The translations under genes were made by a program, and so were the position numbers. 16,638 bases of DNA from an uncultured Oscillospiraceae bacterium (lineage in GTDB: Bacteria; Bacillota; Clostridia; Oscillospirales; Ruminococcaceae): assembly GCA_958448395.1 (NCBI GenBank), contig CAUDDP010000050.1, forward strand, positions 1 to 16,638, read 5' to 3'. Shown here in pieces: positions 7,197 to 14,383 of this stretch. The notes beneath the pieces are model-generated. The model was not told the DNA's origin. It did not search any database and saw only the letters and a list, made by a program, of their open reading frames with translations. Each line of letters starts with the position of its first letter. The first letter of the stretch is position 1.

Positions 7197-8256
7197 TTTC
7201 CTGTTTCCTCCGTGTTTTTCTCACTGCATCCAATTTGGACTGGAATGTGACATAGTGCGGCAATTTCAAATGGGAAAGAAATCCATTCATTTCCAGACAA
7301 TCCCCATGCATCAGCACAAATTCCTCATCCTGCGGCGGATAATCACCACCTCGCTCCAGTTCTCGATCAATGACTGCCATGGCAATTGCCTTGTTTTCAT
7401 TTCTGCCAAATACCGCACCATAACCACTTGCCAGCTTCAGCTGATCTTTATCATCTGCCTGATTGAATGTTTCCACTTCGGTGAGCAGAATTTCACCCAG
7501 CCAAATGGACTCGTCTTCTTTGCCCGGATAAGCCACTTCCAGTTCCATGTAACCGCTACGCAGTTCGCCGACTGTAGGATGCACCTGACCAAAACCACGC
7601 AAAACAGAATATGCCAAGCCAGATAAGAAACCCGTATCCGCTCTCGTCATCGTTTGCAGACGTGCACTGCGAGGCGTGGGGAATTCCAGTATATTTTCCG
7701 TCACATCATATGGTGTCGTGTTATCTTCTTCATAGGTATCCACCAGCCCCTCCGCTTTGAGCATATCAGAAACACGACAGTAGGTCTGAATTGGCTTTGG
7801 TGTCTGCTCTTCCAGAATGCGGCGAAATACTTCATGCAGCTCACCGGCATTCTCATTTTCCCGATCAAAGTGAATAAGACGATGGGTATAATCATAAGTT
7901 GCCCCCAGCAACTGACCACCCGGGATATCCTTAAATGCAGCAGAAATTCTGCGGATAATCCGCATCGTTCGAGTGTCCACAACATTGGTATAATGGCTTC
8001 TTTTCAATGTGGAACGATAGGCACGCAGCAAGAATACTGCTTCTTCTGTCGATCCTTCGCACTGTTTCAGTGCCAATGCTGCATAAGACTTTGCATACAA
8101 TCCGGCTTCACTCATAACCTTATCCACAAGAAGTCCGAACTTTTCTGCAATTGCCTCCAGTTCCAGATCCTTATCGGTACCGCTCCGATAATAATCCAAC
8201 AGCTGAATGCTGGATTCGATTGCCTCTTCGCCGCCGGATACTGCTACATATGCCAT
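7183..8256 (-). CDS. phnI: PhnI, C-P lyase core subunit (nucleosidase/phosphonate transferase)
   Basis: 357 residues, matching PhnI (354 in E. coli). Family-typical stretches are the N-terminal MAYVAVSGGEEAI, a mid-protein FPTPRSARLQTMTRADTG region, LAYSVLRGFGQVHPTVGELR, and the C-terminal FVLMHGDCLEMNGFLSHLKLPHYVTFQ. PhnI is the nucleosidase-like catalytic subunit. With PhnG, PhnH and PhnL it displaces adenine from ATP with phosphonate to give ribose 1-phosphonate 5-triphosphate. Start ATG 8256 has AAGGAGGG seven bases upstream and lies within the last codons of phnH (13-base overlap). The end overlaps phnJ by 14 bases. Confidence 0.96.
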   Translation of the reverse strand: MAYVAVSGGEEAIESSIQLLDYYRSGTDKDLELEAIAEKFGLLVDKVMSEAGLYAKSYAALALKQCEGSTEEAVFLLRAYRSTLKRSHYTNVVDTRTMRIIRRISAAFKDIPGGQLLGATYDYTHRLIHFDRENENAGELHEVFRRILEEQTPKPIQTYCRVSDMLKAEGLVDTYEEDNTTPYDVTENILEFPTPRSARLQTMTRADTGFLSGLAYSVLRGFGQVHPTVGELRSGYMELEVAYPGKEDESIWLGEILLTEVETFNQADDKDQLKLASGYGAVFGRNENKAIAMAVIDRELERGGDYPPQDEEFVLMHGDCLEMNGFLSHLKLPHYVTFQSKLDAVRKTRRKQENGER

Positions 8257-8831
8257 ACCTGTTCCCTCCTTCTCACCAATCTTGGTATGCAGGTCACTTC
8301 GCCGTCATCTGACACCAGCACTAAATCCACACCGGTCGGATATTCATATTCCTGTGCATCCCGCAGTGCAATTGCCTGTGCCGCTGTTTCTGTACAATGA
8401 AATAAGGTCTCACCATCAATGCCCGAACCATACAAGAAAAGTGATTGATTTTTCTCCCCAGAATCCCGAATTAAAAGCGTAGCAGAACAATGGGGATCCA
8501 CCAGTGTACCATACTTTACCTTCAAAAAAACATCTGGAAGCTTTGCTGCGTCTGTTATAAAAATATAGTCTCCCTCTTCCAATGATGCCGCTGAAGACAG
8601 GGTTACCAGTTGAATATCCTGTTTCAGTGTATCATCGCCGCAGGTATGAAAACTAACCTCATTGTCCAACAGTGTCATAGCCAATGCCAGAAGAGATGGA
8701 TATGTTCCAAACAGCTTTTCTTTTGCTTCCAAAATAGAAACTGTTCGTGTTGGATTCGACATGGCTTCCAGCAGCCGCCGGAACACTACCTGTGTGTCGA
8801 ACACCTCGTCAAATTGATGCAGTGTATTCAT
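8244..8831 (-). CDS. phnH: PhnH, C-P lyase core subunit
   Basis: 195 residues, nearly identical in length to E. coli PhnH (194). The N-terminus FDEVFDTQVVFRRLLEAMSNPTRT is the characteristic opening of the family. Further on are SATLLIRDSG, LYGSGIDGE and the C-terminal YPTGVDLVLVSDDGEVTCIPR region. PhnH is a non-catalytic, PLP-transferase-like fold subunit of the G2H2I2J2 core. ATG 8831 overlaps the phnG stop as ATGA; the frame is open further upstream, but that extension lies inside phnG and does not look like PhnH. Confidence 0.95.
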   Translation of the reverse strand: MNTLHQFDEVFDTQVVFRRLLEAMSNPTRTVSILEAKEKLFGTYPSLLALAMTLLDNEVSFHTCGDDTLKQDIQLVTLSSAASLEEGDYIFITDAAKLPDVFLKVKYGTLVDPHCSATLLIRDSGEKNQSLFLYGSGIDGETLFHCTETAAQAIALRDAQEYEYPTGVDLVLVSDDGEVTCIPRLVRRREQVWHM

Positions 8832-9253
8832 TCCGTTGCCTCCGTATCCATCGAATGGAAATCCACCTTCGTTTTCATCAGCATAGCATTTTCCTTTTCG
8901 ATTCGTGTATTTTGGTCTGCTTCCCATTCCAGCAGGCGTGCTTCCTGTTTGAAAACGCCTCTGTTTTCCGCAGCATCAATCACTGCCATATATAATGTTT
9001 TTTCAAAGTCATCCCCCATAGTCACCGCATTCCCCACTGCACCATCCAAGGAAACCACAGCCTCTGTGATAATGGTTTCTCCAAGGTAAAACAAACTTTG
9101 TTTTACTGGTTCCCGCATTTTAATCATAGTCAGAGCCTTTTCCGGGCTTTTTACAATGGTAACAGGATACTGCTCCTGTAATTCCTTTCCCATCTGAATC
9201 ACAGCATTGCGATCTGCTCTGGCAAGAATCCGAAATAGACGTTTCTTTTCCAA
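8828..9253 (-). CDS. phnG: PhnG, C-P lyase core subunit (TTG start)
   Basis: 141 residues from a TTG at 9253, which has a perfect GGAGGA seven bases upstream. The next ATG (9340) has no ribosome binding site and would add a tail unlike PhnG that runs across the attenuator hairpin. Family-like stretches are FRILARADRNAV at the start (compare WMSVLAHSQPAEL in E. coli), EPVKQSLFYLGETIITEAVVSLDGAVGNAVTMGDD in the middle, and an AVIDAA helix. PhnG is a structural core subunit with PhnI. It is the first gene after the 163-base gap that separates transport from catalysis. The stop overlaps phnH as ATGA. Confidence 0.93.
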   Translation of the reverse strand: MEKKRLFRILARADRNAVIQMGKELQEQYPVTIVKSPEKALTMIKMREPVKQSLFYLGETIITEAVVSLDGAVGNAVTMGDDFEKTLYMAVIDAAENRGVFKQEARLLEWEADQNTRIEKENAMLMKTKVDFHSMDTEATE

Positions 9254-9260
9254 GTTGAGT

Positions 9261-9266
9261 TCCTCC
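9261..9266 (-). promoter_or_regulatory. Ribosome binding site deciding the phnG TTG start
   Basis: The minus strand reads GGAGGA here, seven bases before the TTG at 9253-9251. It is the strongest ribosome binding site near the PhnG N-terminus and fixes the start. It lies about 11 bases past the T-run of the attenuator. Confidence 0.75.
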
Positions 9267-9277
9267 AAAATAACAAT

Positions 9278-9302
9278 AAAAAACGGTCTTACGACCATTT
9301 TT
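9278..9302 (-). terminator. Intrinsic terminator/attenuator between the transporter and lyase genes
   Basis: On the minus strand a 10-bp stem (9302-9293 with 9288-9279, one G-U pair) closes a GTAA tetraloop (GNRA type) and runs into a stretch of six T at 9283-9278. It sits between phnE and phnG with no clear promoter after it, so lyase expression must depend on partial or regulated read-through. Confidence 0.75.
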
Positions 9303-9346
9303 ATCATTTGCATCAAATATGCCTGTATATTTTTCGCCATTCCGTA

Positions 9347-9389
9347 CTAAAATTTCTTGACATACAAAAGTATATCTGCAAAATTTTAG
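9347..9389. repeat. Long-range inverted repeat upstream of the attenuator
   Basis: CTAAAATTT at 9347-9355 and AAATTTTAG at 9381-9389 are perfect 9-bp inverted arms with a 25-base spacer, located in the phnE-phnG gap. They could form an AU-rich leader stem upstream of the attenuator; no function can be shown from sequence. Confidence 0.4.
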
Positions 9390-9416
9390 CACATAGATAC
9401 GAATCAGACGCTTATG

Positions 9417-10280
9417 TTATTTTACTTTTGCTTTAATTTTAGTCGAAATCATTTCCAGCAAAATTACGGCAATGACAACCACATAGGTCAGAAATCCCAT
9501 TTCATGCAGATTAAAATAAAAACTGCCTGCCATAAACAGCTGGAAACCAATACCTCCTGCACCAGCGGCAGCACCGACAGCTACTGCATTGGTAAAATTA
9601 ATTTCAAATCGCATAAATGTCCATGCCACCATACGGCTGATGGATGCTGGCAGGATTGCCTGAAATACAATTTGCCAGAAACTCGCACCGCCAGCACGAA
9701 GTGCTTCAATGGTACCGCCGTCAATTTCCTCAATGGATTCCGCATACACCTTTGTCAAATAGGCAAAGCTGTGGAATGTCAAACCAATCACTGCGGCAAC
9801 ACTGCCCAGACCTGCGGATACAGCAAAAATCAATACCCATAATACAGTCGGCACAGCACGAACCAGTGCAACCAGACTCTTGATGATATTGGCGAGCCAA
9901 GATGCCGCAATATTTTTGGCACAGAACAGCGAACAGAAAAATGCCAGAATTGCACCAAAAATGGTAGACAGAATACCAAGACAAAATGTAACCAGCAGCT
10001 GATACAACACATTAAAAATGGTATCTGTAGACAACTTTGGTTCTAAAAATACGGTCTTGATATTGTGCATCGTTGCGGTAACTGCATCAAAAAAATTGAT
10101 TTCCTTATAATCAAATGATAGAAAAGCATACACAGTCAATCCAATTAGAACCACTATCAGTATCTTCAGTGCAATTCCGCTTTTACTCTGCACACCTACT
10201 TTAATTTTACCGTTTCTATGTCGTCGGGCATGACGATCTGCCACAACGACAGATTGCGGCAAAGCGACTGTATCCTGCAT
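9417..10280 (-). CDS. phnE: Phosphonate ABC transporter permease PhnE (second copy)
   Basis: 287-residue inner-membrane permease of the PhnE family. A soluble basic N-terminus of about 35 residues (RHARRHRNGK) precedes TM1 (KILIVVLIGLTVYAFLSF). The binding-protein-dependent transport domain follows, with the EAA-type loop EALRAGGASFWQIVFQAILP that contacts the ATPase PhnC, and a further pair of TM segments at the end. The start ATG at 10280 overlaps the stop of the upstream permease as TAATG. Two different permeases side by side suggest a PhnE1-PhnE2 heterodimer, common in Gram-positive phosphonate systems. Confidence 0.93.
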   Translation of the reverse strand: MQDTVALPQSVVVADRHARRHRNGKIKVGVQSKSGIALKILIVVLIGLTVYAFLSFDYKEINFFDAVTATMHNIKTVFLEPKLSTDTIFNVLYQLLVTFCLGILSTIFGAILAFFCSLFCAKNIAASWLANIIKSLVALVRAVPTVLWVLIFAVSAGLGSVAAVIGLTFHSFAYLTKVYAESIEEIDGGTIEALRAGGASFWQIVFQAILPASISRMVAWTFMRFEINFTNAVAVGAAAGAGGIGFQLFMAGSFYFNLHEMGFLTYVVVIAVILLEMISTKIKAKVK

Positions 10281-11074
10281 TACAGAATCACCTTCCTTAT
10301 CTGATTGGAAATTGTTTCAATTATGATTACCATAACAATGATCAGTACAACCACAAGACTTGCAGAGCTAAAATCCAATCTCTTATAGTATATATCAAAC
10401 AGATAGCCAATGCCAGTAGCTGTCAGAATACCAATTAGTGTAGAACTGCGGATATTAGTTTCAATCATATACAGTACCCATGTCACAATGCCCGCAATGG
10501 TGGATGGAATAATGCCCTGAAATACCGTCTGGATGAAGTTTGCACCAGACGCCTGCAATGCTTCAATGCAGGATGCACTGATTTCATCAATGGTTTCAAT
10601 AAAGGCACGTGTCAGCAGTCCAAAGGTGGTAAAAAACAGGGCAAAAAATCCAGTCAGAATGTTCTGCCCAAAAGAGAACATGAGCAGCATTGCCCAAACC
10701 ACATCCGGCACATTCCGGAAAAAAGCTGCCACAATACGCACCAAGCGATTGATGACACCATGGAATCCAGTTGCCTTTGACCCGAACAAACTGAAAAAGA
10801 AGGCGAAAATGGTAGCAATTACAGTCACTGCCACGGAAAGCAGTGCAGTTTCGATGAGCTTGTTCAAAATTTTCGGAAACCGCTTCATTGCCAGTTCATC
10901 TGGAATCAGATTTTGGGCAATCCAAGAAAATGCCTTCGGAAAAGAAGCAATTCCTTCTGTGAGACGAAACTCTGTTACGAGAGACGATGCAATGTAAATA
11001 ACAAGCACAACCGCCAGAACAATGGTGTATGTCAGCTTTCGTTTCAAAAACACGTTTTGTATCTTCTTATTCAT
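10280..11074 (-). CDS. phnE: Phosphonate ABC transporter permease PhnE (first copy)
   Basis: 264-residue permease from ATG 11074. TM1 is TIVLAVVLVIYIASSLV. A PhnE-type periplasmic/loop segment follows (FSWIAQNLIPDELAMKRFPKIL), then the transport domain with RNVPDVVWAMLLMFSFG and the EAA loop EALQASGANFIQTVFQGIIP, and a C-terminal TM pair. It forms the membrane channel with the second PhnE. It overlaps phnC by 8 bases and the second phnE by one base. Residues upstream of Met 11074 are open but lie inside phnC. Confidence 0.93.
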   Translation of the reverse strand: MNKKIQNVFLKRKLTYTIVLAVVLVIYIASSLVTEFRLTEGIASFPKAFSWIAQNLIPDELAMKRFPKILNKLIETALLSVAVTVIATIFAFFFSLFGSKATGFHGVINRLVRIVAAFFRNVPDVVWAMLLMFSFGQNILTGFFALFFTTFGLLTRAFIETIDEISASCIEALQASGANFIQTVFQGIIPSTIAGIVTWVLYMIETNIRSSTLIGILTATGIGYLFDIYYKRLDFSSASLVVVLIIVMVIIIETISNQIRKVIL

Positions 11075-11852
11075 TTTGCTCACCCTGCACATCAATAATC
11101 AAATCCTGATCACTGGACTGATAAATGGTATGAATTTTTTCCGGTGTTAGTTCTGCCGGTGTTCCGTCAAAGACAATCTTTCCTGCGGCAACACCAATAA
11201 TTCGTTCTGAATATTTCATTGCTACATCCACCTGATGCAGATTGACGATACAAGTAATTTTCTTGGTACAGTTGATCTGTGCCAGATGATCCATAATGAT
11301 TTTCGATGCTTTCGGATCAAGAGAGGCAATGGGTTCATCACAGAGAATCAGCTTTGGCTGCTGCATAATGGCACGTGCAATTCCCACACGCTGTTTCTGT
11401 CCGCCGGACAATGCATCACAGCGTTTATATGCCTGTTCTGCCAGTCCTAATTCATCCAGAATTGCAAACGCCTGTTCCTTTTCCGCCTCACTGTAATGTC
11501 CGATTACACCGCTGATGGTAGACTTTTGTCCCAATTTTCCGTGCAGTACATTTTCTATCACGCTCAGGCGATCCACCAGATTATAGTGTTGGAATATCAT
11601 TCCTGTCTTGGTTCTGACTTTTCGCAGCTCAATTTTGCTGATTTTCATGATGTCCTGTCCATCATAAATGATTTTCCCCTCTGTGGCATCTATGAGACGA
11701 TTTACACAACGTAAAATTGTAGATTTTCCGGCACCAGATGGTCCGATGATCGAAACGAACTCGCCTTCCTCAATGGAAAAATTGATGTCCTCCAGTGCCT
11801 TTGTAGTATTGTTATAGACCTTGCTGACATGTTGAAATTCCAAAATCGGCAT
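11067..11852 (-). CDS. phnC: Phosphonate ABC transporter ATP-binding protein PhnC
   Basis: 261-residue ABC ATPase. Walker A GPSGAGKST at 37-45, Q-loop IFQHYNLVDRLSV at about 86-98, signature LSGGQKQRVGIAR at 148-160, Walker B LILCDEPIASLD at 168-179, and switch His in VNLHQVDVA. The FQHYNLVDRLSV stretch and the CDEPIASLDP Walker B are PhnC hallmarks. It energises uptake through the two PhnE permeases. Start ATG 11852 has GGAGAG eight bases upstream and follows the phnD stop by 29 bases. Confidence 0.95.
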   Translation of the reverse strand: MPILEFQHVSKVYNNTTKALEDINFSIEEGEFVSIIGPSGAGKSTILRCVNRLIDATEGKIIYDGQDIMKISKIELRKVRTKTGMIFQHYNLVDRLSVIENVLHGKLGQKSTISGVIGHYSEAEKEQAFAILDELGLAEQAYKRCDALSGGQKQRVGIARAIMQQPKLILCDEPIASLDPKASKIIMDHLAQINCTKKITCIVNLHQVDVAMKYSERIIGVAAGKIVFDGTPAELTPEKIHTIYQSSDQDLIIDVQGEQNE

Positions 11853-11881
11853 CTTAGACTCTCCTATTGATTCTGAAATTC

Positions 11882-12997
11882 TCAGGATTTCATATTACGA
11901 ATCGGATCGTACCAGGAATCCTCTACCGTAATAAATCCCATTTTATCGGATTTCTTTTCATATAGTCCCTGTTCACCAGATTCTTCCGTGTAGAAAATCA
12001 GCGAATTGTTGCTTACCTCGTCAGAAGTAAACAGATCCTGAATTGCCTTGACATCCTCTGGACTAAGTGTATCGCCATTATAGGCAAAAGGTCCGTTCAG
12101 AACAGGAGTGGACTGAATAATAGTGTAGGTATCACCGGTTACTGTATCAAACGGTGCACTTGCATCCTCCTTGATGGTATAAACAGAACCGATAGCAGCA
12201 GGATCACCTGACGAAAGATCGGCATAAGTATCAAGCTCAAGATCACAAAAAGCAGCTACATCACATTTGCCGGAAAGCAGATTGAATGCAGAGCCCTGAT
12301 GTGAACCGCCAAACAGCACTTCAGAGAAGAAAGCGTCGCTGCCCCCCTCCAACAAGTCATCTACGATCAGATTATCCGAAGCAAAATGGGAAATGATCGT
12401 GTTTGTCGGAACCTTGAAACCGGAAGTAGAACTGTTGGATACAAAGGACATCTTCTTCCCCTTGATGTTATCAATACTGTAAGAATCACCGTCCTTATAT
12501 GCATCTGCATTTTCTTCCTTGACAGCAAATAAGCTGTAATACATCGCATCGTCCAGTGTTCCAGATTCGCCGGACAGTGCAAAGAGTGGGTTGACAGCAT
12601 CGTTTGCATTTTTTGCCTGAATGTAGCCCTCTGCACCCATACAACAACCAATTTGTGCTGTGCCGTTTGACAGTGCTTCGATCGTGATTGCATAGTCTGT
12701 TGTCAGTTTCTGCTCTACGGTTTTACCGGTAGCCTGTTCAATCAATCTGCCAACCTCGTCTCTTGCACCCTGATAATTCTCAGCAGATTCGTTTGGATAC
12801 CATACCAGTGTGATGGTATCCGAATAATTGCCCTCCGCAGATACTTCATCCGCCTTAGAAGATGGTGCATCTGCACCAGATGCACTACTGTCACCTGTAG
12901 CTGTACTAGAATCCTCCGCCGCATTGCTGCACCCGACCAGGCTACTGCACAGCATCGAAAATGCCATAATTGCAATCCAAGTTCTTTTTGCTTTCAC
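11882..12997 (-). CDS. phnD: Phosphonate-binding lipoprotein PhnD
   Basis: 371-residue substrate-binding lipoprotein of the phosphonate ABC transporter. The signal peptide is MKAKRTWIAIMAFSMLCSS, then lipobox LVGC with Cys23 for lipid attachment, and a Ser/Ala/Asp-rich flexible linker to about residue 57. The binding domain contains the PhnD ligand motif STSG at 190-193 followed by VPT, and GGSHQGSAF further on. The start is GTG at 12997, supported by GGAGAG seven bases upstream and by the intact signal peptide. It is first in the operon, which is usual for expressing more receptor than transporter. Confidence 0.94.
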   Translation of the reverse strand: MKAKRTWIAIMAFSMLCSSLVGCSNAAEDSSTATGDSSASGADAPSSKADEVSAEGNYSDTITLVWYPNESAENYQGARDEVGRLIEQATGKTVEQKLTTDYAITIEALSNGTAQIGCCMGAEGYIQAKNANDAVNPLFALSGESGTLDDAMYYSLFAVKEENADAYKDGDSYSIDNIKGKKMSFVSNSSTSGFKVPTNTIISHFASDNLIVDDLLEGGSDAFFSEVLFGGSHQGSAFNLLSGKCDVAAFCDLELDTYADLSSGDPAAIGSVYTIKEDASAPFDTVTGDTYTIIQSTPVLNGPFAYNGDTLSPEDVKAIQDLFTSDEVSNNSLIFYTEESGEQGLYEKKSDKMGFITVEDSWYDPIRNMKS

Positions 12998-13095
12998 GGT
13001 AATCTCTCCTTTTTCTCAAATCATGTTGATAAAAATACAAAAATCATCATACAGCAGCTCATTTTGCCTTGTTGTATGCAGATTTTCTGTTCTTC

Positions 13096-13124
13096 ATTAT
13101 ACCTCTTTGGCTGTAAACAGTACC
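13096..13124 (-). promoter_or_regulatory. Candidate promoter of the phn operon
   Basis: The minus strand has a perfect TATAAT at 13101-13096, about 100 bases before the phnD start. The hexamer 17 bases upstream is only GGTACT, so the -35 is weak and an activator may be needed. TTTACA words occur at 13113-13118 and 13166-13171, but they do not form the 11-base-period PhoP box array. Confidence 0.4.
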
Positions 13125-13171
13125 ATCCTTTTCAAGTGATTATCGCGTTAAATCTCATTTTGTTTTGTAAA

Positions 13172-13305
13172 CTATAAATAAGCATTTCCAGCAACTTGCA
13201 CAAATCAGTGGCACATTTTTGCTGTATAACCTATTTTGAGTGGGCAATAAAAGCATAAAGACTTGAATTTTATTGTGCAAAATGACGAGAGGGGCTCATT
13301 TATAA
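13172..13305. mobile_element. 134-bp MITE-like element, copy 1
   Basis: This segment matches the reverse complement of 14438-14571 at about 120 of 134 positions by hand alignment. Its ends are (imperfect) inverted repeats of CTATAAATGAGCAT. It encodes no protein and contains no transposase. Small size, inverted termini and two dispersed copies fit a MITE. Together with 13306-13449 it fills the stretch between phnD and the gene debris. No clear target duplication is seen beyond A/T-rich flanks. Confidence 0.7.
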
Positions 13306-13374
13306 CTGTAAATATGCTGTAAAAAGAGAGACTATACGGTTTTCCTTTATAAAGCATAAGTCGAATCATCAAAC

Positions 13375-13405
13375 AAAAAGCGGCTCGAATTTCAATCCGA
13401 ACCGC
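13375..13405 (-). terminator. Intrinsic terminator, minus strand
   Basis: On the minus strand GCGGTTCG (13405-13398) pairs with CGAGCCGC (13387-13380) with one G-U pair and a 10-base loop, followed by TTTTTGTTT. It lies about 45 bases after the stop of the gene remnant at 13450, so it is the terminator of a decayed gene. Confidence 0.75.
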
Positions 13406-13449
13406 ATTCCATTTAGATTACATATTAGCCTTTAATGTGAATTTATTAT

Positions 13450-13623
13450 TTAGCAGATCCATAAACTCAATGTATTTTCATATTCATCTATATCAAAGGA
13501 TTCCACTTTAATCCACGCTACTTCAAACCAGATGGATCCTTCTGATTTATCGAGAATCTTAAACTAATATTTATTTAAATCATTTAAAATATTTATTGTA
13601 TTGGAAGTAAATATTGTTTTATT
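13450..13623 (-). pseudogene. C-terminal remnant of an unidentified protein, with an internal stop
   Basis: The minus strand from 13563 to 13450 encodes a protein-like 37-residue tail (FKILDKSEGSIWFEVAWIK, continuing to ENTLSLWIC and TAA) with no start codon. The same frame is open upstream of a TAG at 13566-13564 for about 19 more codons (NKTIFTSNTINILNDLNKY). The whole reads like the end of one protein interrupted by a nonsense mutation and cut off upstream. A good intrinsic terminator follows. The family is not recognised. Low amino-acid complexity upstream makes the first half less certain. Confidence 0.45.
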
Positions 13624-13683
13624 TTAAAATTATTTTTTAACTATGATTCATATTATAAAAATGACTCATGCGAGTAAATTAAT

Positions 13684-13800
13684 ATGGCCATCATTGTTAA
13701 CCCATGCATGATCTCAAATGTTGATGAACTTTATTTCCCTGCCCAAACAGCTGGAAATATATCTGCAAACAAGGAATGTATTAAAACTGTAAAGAGATGA
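13684..13800 (+). pseudogene. Short plus-strand ORF, possibly a gene fragment
   Basis: 38 residues from ATG to TGA, starting MAIIVNPCMISNVDELYFPA and ending ECIKTVKR. Composition is protein-like, but no ribosome binding site is convincing and the family is not recognised. It may be a leftover of a larger gene or chance. A weak terminator hairpin follows it directly. Confidence 0.22.
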
Positions 13801-13815
13801 TTTTATGGTTCATCT
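13792..13815. terminator. Weak bidirectional terminator
   Basis: AGAGATGA and TCATCTTT arms (one G-U pair) around a 9-base loop, followed on the plus strand by TTTTCGTTTT-like sequence. It lies between the end of the minus-strand membrane-protein gene (13845) and the end of the short plus-strand frame (13800). Confidence 0.4.
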
Positions 13816-13844
13816 TTTCGTTTTACAAACTAAGATTTCCATGG

Positions 13845-14324
13845 TTAGAATCGTGTAAGGATAACCGCAGCAATTATTGCTATCATTGGATATCCAATGA
13901 TAGTTCCAATCCATTTCCCTATGATTGTCCTTTTCGGAATATATGGCATTAAATCTTCTGTTCCAGGAATAATCCACGCTTTGGTACGCCCTACCCAATA
14001 CCAATCAATAAATATCCGATCAAATATGCCCATAATCCAAAGGATAATCGTTATTTGCCAAAATATATCCCAGAATGCTCTTGCACCATTAACAAAATAC
14101 ACCATTAAAGGCACAAGGAATAAAACAGGCACAAACAAGGCGATTCTCGCTATCATATAATCTTTTTTTATTTTATTTTTCGTTGTAAGCCCTAATTGTA
14201 CAACTCGCTCCTGCACATCTTTTTCAAAGAAATACACACATCCAACAGATCCATTTGCTATGCCGACTACACAAACCATGATTAAAATGAAACACATTGC
14301 GATACTCTCTAAAAGAATCAACAT
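13845..14324 (-). CDS. Unknown four-TM membrane protein in the MITE-bounded island
   Basis: 159 residues, family not recognised. Four hydrophobic segments are visible: about 9-30, 58-77, 88-106 and 136-157. Between TM1 and TM2 is a charged loop (FFEKDVQERVVQLGL and TKNKIKKDY). Between TM3 and TM4 is a loop with DWYWVGRTKAW, PGTEDLMPYIPKR, probably the conserved functional patch. ATG 14324 has only a weak GGGG site 11 bases upstream; an alternative Met is residue 10. It has a near-consensus promoter of its own (14384-14412) and lies alone between two inverted MITE copies, so it is accessory cargo. Resemblance to small stress/permease-like proteins is only impressionistic; no function is assigned. 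Confidence 0.65.
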   Translation of the reverse strand: MLILLESIAMCFILIMVCVVGIANGSVGCVYFFEKDVQERVVQLGLTTKNKIKKDYMIARIALFVPVLFLVPLMVYFVNGARAFWDIFWQITIILWIMGIFDRIFIDWYWVGRTKAWIIPGTEDLMPYIPKRTIIGKWIGTIIGYPMIAIIAAVILTRF

Positions 14325-14383
14325 TTTACAATACCCCTATCCATTTCTTATTTGTAATACCGTTCTGCACCAGCATTTTCCTT

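Larger units (their letters stand above)
13564..13844. other. AT-rich stretch without a secure gene
   Basis: Very AT-rich up to about 13680. The only coding-like signal is a 38-codon plus-strand frame at 13684-13800. Otherwise only a weak hairpin at 13792-13815 is seen. Confidence 0.5.

Noticed and set aside
7654..8400. 248-residue plus-strand frame opposite phnI/phnH
   Set aside because: Antisense shadow of strongly supported phnI and phnH; composition is Cys/His/Ile-rich as expected for a reverse-strand frame.
9254..9340. ATG at 9340 as a longer phnG start
   Set aside because: It has no ribosome binding site, the added residues are unlike PhnG, and the coding would cross the attenuator hairpin. 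TTG 9253 has a perfect GGAGGA.
9357..9386. TTGACA at 9357-9362 as a plus-strand promoter
   Set aside because: No usable -10 at the right spacing and no plus-strand gene downstream.
10533..10997. 154-residue plus-strand frame opposite phnE
   Set aside because: Antisense shadow of the first phnE, with no ribosome binding site or recognisable domain.
13113..13171. TTTACA-like words as a PhoP (Pho box) array upstream of phnD
   Set aside because: The copies are not spaced at 11-base intervals and one lies at the MITE edge, so a Pho box cannot be supported.
13810..14004. 64-residue minus-strand frame overlapping the island membrane protein
   Set aside because: Out-of-frame shadow of the 159-residue gene, which has the promoter and hydrophobic pattern.
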